Source of the DNA: an uncultured Clostridia bacterium
GTDB taxonomy: Bacteria; Bacillota_A; Clostridia; Christensenellales; Aristaeellaceae
Assembly: GCA_947165745.1 (NCBI GenBank)
Contig: CAMVBO010000044.1
Coordinates: forward strand, 1 to 9,188
Direction of reading: 5' to 3'
Length of the DNA: 9,188 nucleotides
Shown: one piece after another, positions 5,549 through 9,188 of the stretch
How the letters are laid out: each line of letters starts with the position of its first letter
Position numbering within the stretch: position 1 is the stretch's first letter
Program-made: the position numbers and the translations under genes
Notes under the pieces: model-generated
The model's input: the letters and a program-made list of their open reading frames with translations, nothing else
What the model was told of the DNA's origin: nothing
Databases searched by the model: none

Positions 5549-6814
5549 TCATTCCACGCCCTTCAATATGTCGCAGAAATCAAAGGTGGCGAAGTAGTCC
5601 TTCACGGTCTCGGCGCGGCGGATCATGTCGAAGCTGCCGTCCGGGTGCAGCAGGATCTCCGCGCTCTTGAGCTTGCCGTTGTAGTTATAGCCCATGGAAT
5701 ACCCGTGGGCGCCGGTATCGTGGATGATCACCAGGTCGCCGTCGTCGATCTGGGGCAGGGCGCGGTCCACGGCGAACTTGTCATTGTTTTCGCACAGGGA
5801 GCCAACGACATCATAGACATGGTCGCACAGCGCGTCCTCCTTGCCGGAGACGGTGATGTGGTGGTAGGCGTCGTAGATCGCTGGGCGCATCAGGTTGACC
5901 GCGCAGGCGTCCAGCCCAATGTATTCCTTGTAGATGTGCTTTTTGTGGATGGCCCGCGCCACCAGGCAACCGTGGGGGCCGGTCATAAAGCGGCCCAGCT
6001 CCGTGGCCAGGGCGATCTCGCCCAGCCCGTCGGCGCTCATGAGCTTTCCGAAGGTTTCGCGGATGGAGGCCCCGATGGTGTGGATATCGGGCATGACCTG
6101 CTCCGGCAGGTAGGGGATGCCGATGCCGCCGGAAAGGTTCACCATGAACAACTCCGCGCCCAGCTTGCGCCGCAGCTCCACCGCCAGGTCAAAAAGGATC
6201 TGGGCGTTGGCGGGGTAGTAATTATTATCGGCGGCGTTGCTGGCCAGCAGCGCGTGCAGGCCGAAGCGCTTGACGCCCAGCTGCATAAGCCGCTGCACGG
6301 CGGAAAAGATCTGCTGCTTGGTCATGCCGAACTTCGACGAATCCGGCTGCCCCATGTACACCGAGCCGATCAGCAGCTCTCCGCCGGGATTATAGCGCAG
6401 GCACACCCGCTCCGGCAGGCCGCCGTGCCTGGCCAGGAAGTCGATGTGGGTGATGTCGTCCAGGTTGATGATGGCGTCCAGCTTGCGGGCGTATTCAAAC
6501 TCCTCCGCCGGGGTTTCGTTGGAGGAAAACATGATCTCATCGCCCCTGAAGCCCAGGGCTTCGACCAGCTTCAGCTCCGCGATGGAGGCGCAGTCCACGC
6601 CGCAGCCCTCTTCCTTCAAAATCTTAAGGATAAAGGGGTTGGGGCAGGCCTTCACGGCGTAATATTCCCTGAACCCGCTGTTCCAGGAAAAGGCGTCGGC
6701 AACGTCCCGCGCGGTGCGGCGTATGCCCGCCTCGTCATACAGGTGGAACGGGGTGGGGTACTGCGCGGTGATCTCCTCCAGCTTTTCGTGACTGACGAAG
6801 GGCAGCTTTTGCAT
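5549..6814 (-). CDS. lysA: Diaminopimelate decarboxylase (variant LysA subgroup)
   Basis: PLP-dependent fold type III enzyme of 421 aa that decarboxylates meso-diaminopimelate to L-lysine, in the cytoplasm. The barrel begins near residue 25. YYAVKACPNP places the PLP Schiff-base lysine at Lys55. LSGGIGIPY (227-235) is the phosphate loop, ELGR (272-275) replaces the usual EPGR, LMRPAIYDAYHHI (308-320) matches the canonical RPALYDAYH, and SLCENNDKFA (339-348) carries catalytic Cys341 and substrate-binding Glu342. HALLASN (187-193) stands where most family members have HxHxGSQ, so the second His appears to be Leu189. The ATG at 6814 follows GGAG at a normal distance. It is convergent with sigF (28 bp between stops), has its own promoter and terminator, and is monocistronic. 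A related carboxynorspermidine or arginine decarboxylase is less likely given the RPALYDAYH-like block. Confidence 0.9.
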   Translation of the reverse strand: MQKLPFVSHEKLEEITAQYPTPFHLYDEAGIRRTARDVADAFSWNSGFREYYAVKACPNPFILKILKEEGCGVDCASIAELKLVEALGFRGDEIMFSSNETPAEEFEYARKLDAIINLDDITHIDFLARHGGLPERVCLRYNPGGELLIGSVYMGQPDSSKFGMTKQQIFSAVQRLMQLGVKRFGLHALLASNAADNNYYPANAQILFDLAVELRRKLGAELFMVNLSGGIGIPYLPEQVMPDIHTIGASIRETFGKLMSADGLGEIALATELGRFMTGPHGCLVARAIHKKHIYKEYIGLDACAVNLMRPAIYDAYHHITVSGKEDALCDHVYDVVGSLCENNDKFAVDRALPQIDDGDLVIIHDTGAHGYSMGYNYNGKLKSAEILLHPDGSFDMIRRAETVKDYFATFDFCDILKGVE

Positions 6815-6839
6815 ATTTATTCAACTCCATTCTGCTAAC

Positions 6840-6868
6840 ATGATAGAATGTTTGCGCCCCCGCGTCAA
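6840..6868 (-). promoter_or_regulatory. Strong sigma-A promoter of lysA
   Basis: On the minus strand TTGACG (complement of 6863-6868) and TATCAT (complement of 6840-6845) are separated by exactly 17 bp, each with five of six consensus matches. An A-run (complement of 6883-6889) and other A/T-rich sequence upstream could act as an UP element. Transcription should start near 6833, leaving a leader of about 20 nt, too short for a lysine riboswitch or T-box. Confidence 0.85.
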
Positions 6869-6935
6869 GTATTTCCCTTTGCTTTTTTTGTAAATATGTG
6901 TATTTGCCTGTCATTGCCGATTTAACATTCAGGCG

Positions 6936-6964
6936 TTGAAGAAACGGGCGATTCGTGGTAAAGT
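6936..6964 (+). promoter_or_regulatory. Sigma-A promoter of the radical SAM gene
   Basis: TTGAAG (6936-6941) is followed after 17 bp by TAAAGT (6959-6964), with TGG just before it (6956-6958) as an extended -10. Transcription should start near 6971, giving a leader of about 30 nt. It is back to back with the lysA promoter, and the two -35 boxes are about 67 bp apart. Confidence 0.7.
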
Positions 6965-6987
6965 TATTGTGCATACGTTTGTACATT

Positions 6988-6994
6988 GGGAGGA
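6988..6994 (+). promoter_or_regulatory. Shine-Dalgarno site that decides the radical SAM start
   Basis: GGGAGGA lies directly against an in-frame ATG at 6995 (no spacing) and inside the reading frame begun by a TTG at 6986. The TTG at 7001 is 7 nt after the GGGAGG core, the normal distance, so it is the best-supported start. Confidence 0.65.
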
Positions 6995-7000
6995 ATGGAA

Positions 7001-8842
7001 TTGTCCCTTTCTGATCGCATAGAAAAACTGCTGATGTCCGTGCAAAAGCCGGTGCGCTACATGGGCGGCGAGTTCAACGCCGTGATGAAGGACCCGGCGA
7101 GCGTGGACGTGCGCTATGCCTTCCTCTTTCCGGACACCTATGAGGTGGGCATGAGCCACCTGGGCATGAAGATACTCTATCACTCCATCAACGCCCGGGA
7201 CGATGCCTGGTGCGAGCGGGTGTTTTCCCCGTGGGTGGACATGGCGGAGCTGATGCGCCGGGACGGCATACCGCTGTTTTCGCTGGAGTCCCGCACGCCG
7301 GTGAAGGACTTTGACATCCTGGGCATCACCCTGCAATACGAGATGAGCTTTACCAACATCCTGGAGGCGCTGGATCTGGCGGGTATTCCGCTGCGCCGGG
7401 AGGACCGCACAGAGGGCCCCTTCGTGATCGTGGGCGGGCCCTGCGCCTTCAACCCGGAGCCGCTCGTGCCCTTTGTTGACCTGGTGGCCCTGGGCGACGG
7501 GGAAGAGGAGACCCAGCATACCATCGACGCATACAAGCGGTGGAAGGCTTCCGGACTGCCCCGGGAGGAATATCTGCGCATGTGCGTGGACATCCCCGGC
7601 ATCTACGTCCCGAGCCTCTATGACGTATCCTATAATGACGACGGCACCGTGAAAGCTGTGACGCCAAAACCCGGCTCCGGCGCGCCGTCCGTGGTGAAAA
7701 AGGCCATGGTGAAGGACCTGGACGGCGCCGTCTATCCGGAAAAGCTGATTGTGCCCTATGGCGAGATCGTGCACAACCGCATCATGCTGGAGATCTTCCG
7801 GGGCTGCACCCGGGGCTGCCGCTTCTGCCAGGCGGGCATGATCTATCGGCCCATCCGCGAGCGGCGTATCGACACGCTGATGGCGCTGGCGGAAAAGCTG
7901 GTGTCCTCGACCGGTTACGACGAGATATCCCTGATGAGCCTGTCCAGCGGCGATTATTCCTGCCTGCCCGAGCTGGCCCACCGCATGGTGGAAAAGTTCG
8001 CGGCGAAGCGGGTGCGCATCGCGCTGCCCTCCCAGCGCATCGACAACGTGCTGACGGATACCCTGAAGGAGACGCAGAAGGTCAAAAAGACGGCGCTGAC
8101 GCTGGCCCCGGAGGCTGGCACCCAGCGGCTGCGGGACGTCATCAACAAGGGCGTCACGGAAGAGGACCTGATCCGCTCCGTCACCGACGCCTTTGACCAG
8201 GGCTGGTCCGCCGTGAAGCTTTACTTCATGCTGGGCCTGCCCACGGAGACGGACGAGGACGTGCTGGGCATTGCGGACCTTGCCGAGAAGGTGCGCCGGT
8301 GCTATTTCTCCATCCCCAAGGAGCGCCGCGCGCCGGGCCTGCGCATTACGGTGAGCGCTTCCGTGTTCGTTCCCAAGAACGACACGCCCTTCCAGTGGTC
8401 GCCCCAGCTGAACTATGACGAGGTCGTCCGCAGGCAGCAGCTGCTTCGCCAGGCGCTGTCCCGGCTCAAGGGCGTGGATTTCAAGTATCATGCGCCGGAC
8501 GTCAGCTATATCGAAGCCGTGTTCGCCCGGGGAGACCGCCGCATGGGCGATGCCTTGGAGCGGGCCTGGCGGCTGGGCTGCCGATTCGACGGCTGGAGCG
8601 ACCAGTTCAAGTATGATACGTGGCTTCAGGCCTTCAAGGAGACGGGCGTCGATCCGGACTTCTACGCCACGCGGCCGCGCTCCACGGATGAGGTGTTCCC
8701 CTGGGATCATCTGGACTGCGGCGTGACGAAGCAGTACCTGCTCAGGGAGTGGGAGAAGGCCAAGCGGGCCGAGTGCACACCGGACTGCCGCAAGGGCTGC
8801 ACCGGCTGCGGTATGAAGCGGTATGAGGGGGCGTGCGTATGA
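7001..8842 (+). CDS. Radical SAM protein, TIGR03960-type, function unknown
   Basis: Protein of 613 aa from TTG 7001. Domains in order: an N-terminal region resembling B12-binding folds (about 30-215, with FPDTYEVGMSHLG, DILGITLQYEMSFTN and ALGDGEEE), then a radical SAM barrel from about 250 with FRGCTRGCRFCQAG, whose Cys269, Cys273 and Cys276 (CxxxCxxC) bind the 4Fe-4S cluster that cleaves S-adenosylmethionine. LAPEAGTQRLRDVINKG and LYFMLGLPTETDEDV are typical later barrel motifs. The C-terminus carries a second cysteine group (592, 596, 600, 603, 612), possibly an auxiliary metal site. From memory this is the 'rSAM_fuse_unch' family, paired with or fused to the DUF2344 protein and often near rng-rplU-rpmA. 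Its substrate is unknown to me. It overlaps the next gene by four bases (ATGA), implying coupling. ATG 6995 or 7034 are alternative starts. Confidence 0.9.
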   Translation: MSLSDRIEKLLMSVQKPVRYMGGEFNAVMKDPASVDVRYAFLFPDTYEVGMSHLGMKILYHSINARDDAWCERVFSPWVDMAELMRRDGIPLFSLESRTPVKDFDILGITLQYEMSFTNILEALDLAGIPLRREDRTEGPFVIVGGPCAFNPEPLVPFVDLVALGDGEEETQHTIDAYKRWKASGLPREEYLRMCVDIPGIYVPSLYDVSYNDDGTVKAVTPKPGSGAPSVVKKAMVKDLDGAVYPEKLIVPYGEIVHNRIMLEIFRGCTRGCRFCQAGMIYRPIRERRIDTLMALAEKLVSSTGYDEISLMSLSSGDYSCLPELAHRMVEKFAAKRVRIALPSQRIDNVLTDTLKETQKVKKTALTLAPEAGTQRLRDVINKGVTEEDLIRSVTDAFDQGWSAVKLYFMLGLPTETDEDVLGIADLAEKVRRCYFSIPKERRAPGLRITVSASVFVPKNDTPFQWSPQLNYDEVVRRQQLLRQALSRLKGVDFKYHAPDVSYIEAVFARGDRRMGDALERAWRLGCRFDGWSDQFKYDTWLQAFKETGVDPDFYATRPRSTDEVFPWDHLDCGVTKQYLLREWEKAKRAECTPDCRKGCTGCGMKRYEGACV

Positions 8843-9188
8843 GAGCCATGATACGGTTTGAAAAGCGCCCCCGGCTGCGCTTCATCTCTCATCTGGACCT
8901 GCAGCGCTTCTTCCAGCGGGCCGTGAACCGCACGGGTCTGCCCATCGCCTGGTCCCAGGGCTTCAATCCCCATCCGGTGATGTCCTTTGGTTCGGCGCTT
9001 GCGCTGGGCTGGACCAGCGAATATGAAATCGTCGACATCAAGCTCAGCGCCCCCATGGGCCGCAAGCGCACCGAGGAAGCCATCCGCGCCGCGCTGCCGG
9101 AGGATTTGCCGGTGCTGGAGGTGCGCATGGTGGATGACCGCCATCCCGCGCCCATGGCGCTGGTGAAGATGGCGGACTACCGCGTGAC
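8839..9188 (+). CDS. Radical SAM-linked protein, DUF2344/TIGR03936, cut off by window edge
   Basis: The reading frame opens with ATG at 8839, overlapping the upstream TGA, and stays open for 116 codons to the window end. The N-terminal signature is MIRFEKRPRLRFISHLDLQR followed by FFQRAVNRTGLPIAWSQGFNPHPVMSFGSALALG, which I recognise as the radical SAM-linked DUF2344 family (usually about 200-250 aa). It is found beside or fused to TIGR03960 radical SAM proteins, so the two are taken as one functional unit (established association; activity unknown). The conserved FISHLD and SQGFNPHP blocks suggest a shared binding surface or substrate-handling role, but I cannot assign a reaction. An internal ATG at 8848 is an alternative start. 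Confidence 0.9.
   Translation, partial: MRAMIRFEKRPRLRFISHLDLQRFFQRAVNRTGLPIAWSQGFNPHPVMSFGSALALGWTSEYEIVDIKLSAPMGRKRTEEAIRAALPEDLPVLEVRMVDDRHPAPMALVKMADYRV

Noticed and set aside
5534..6838. Open frame of 434 codons on the plus strand opposite lysA
   Set aside because: It is the shadow of lysA, whose motifs are clear on the minus strand; no suitable ribosome site or promoter.
6883..6889. T7 run in the lysA/radical SAM intergenic region, as a possible terminator
   Set aside because: No GC-rich stem precedes it on either strand; it fits better as an A/T-rich UP element of the lysA promoter.
6929..8710. Open frame of 593 codons on the minus strand opposite the radical SAM gene
   Set aside because: His/Gln/Arg-rich translation without motifs, mirror of a GC-rich coding region with CxxxCxxC on the other strand.
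1..9188. Search for CRISPR repeats, IS ends, tRNA or rRNA genes and phage genes
   Set aside because: No spaced direct repeats, transposase motifs, tRNA-like cloverleaf or rRNA stretches were noticed; base composition and coding style look even throughout.

Overview
The window comes from the chromosome of a GC-rich, endospore-forming Firmicute, most likely a Clostridia-type lineage. The evidence is a complete spoIIAA-spoIIAB-sigF operon, Firmicute-type Shine-Dalgarno sites (AGGAGG), sigma-A-like and sigma-H-like promoters, a diaminopimelate (DAP) decarboxylase, and a two-gene radical SAM cluster common in Clostridia. No mobile element, tRNA, rRNA or CRISPR array is visible. I cannot name a species.

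Layout. 1-2239 (minus): class A penicillin-binding protein with glycosyltransferase and transpeptidase domains, cut off at its C-terminus by the window edge. 2240-2376: divergent intergenic region with a candidate promoter and a 14-bp palindrome. 2377-3924 (plus): compact FtsH-like AAA+ zinc protease with two membrane segments and almost no extracytoplasmic loop. 3925-3999: candidate sigma-H promoter, tandem Shine-Dalgarno sites and a long-range inverted repeat that reaches the spoIIAA start codon. 4000-5520 (plus): spoIIAA, spoIIAB, sigF. 5500-5533: perfect palindrome that contains the sigF stop codon and serves as a terminator for the convergent gene. 5549-6814 (minus): lysA. 6815-7000: divergent promoters for lysA and the radical SAM gene. 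7001-8842 (plus): TIGR03960-type radical SAM protein. 8839 onward (plus): its DUF2344/TIGR03936 partner, cut off by the window edge.

How the genes work together. The centre is the forespore switch. SpoIIAB holds sigma-F inactive and phosphorylates SpoIIAA; dephosphorylated SpoIIAA releases sigma-F. The flanking genes concern the cell envelope (peptidoglycan synthase, membrane protease, last step from DAP to lysine), so the neighbourhood mixes sporulation with wall metabolism. From memory, the B. subtilis order is dacF-spoIIAA-spoIIAB-sigF-spoVA...-lysA. Here dacF is replaced by an FtsH-like protease and the spoVA block is absent, while lysA stays beside sigF but in convergent orientation.

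The most interesting points are regulatory. The sigma-H-like promoter lies inside a 13-bp stem whose other arm contains the spoIIAA ATG, so read-through RNA but not sigma-H-initiated RNA would hide the start. The FtsH-like protease has lost its extracytoplasmic domain beside the sigma-F switch. The sigF stop codon lies in a terminator palindrome. LysA appears to lack the His that normally stacks on PLP. All families here are known, and I see no wholly new system.
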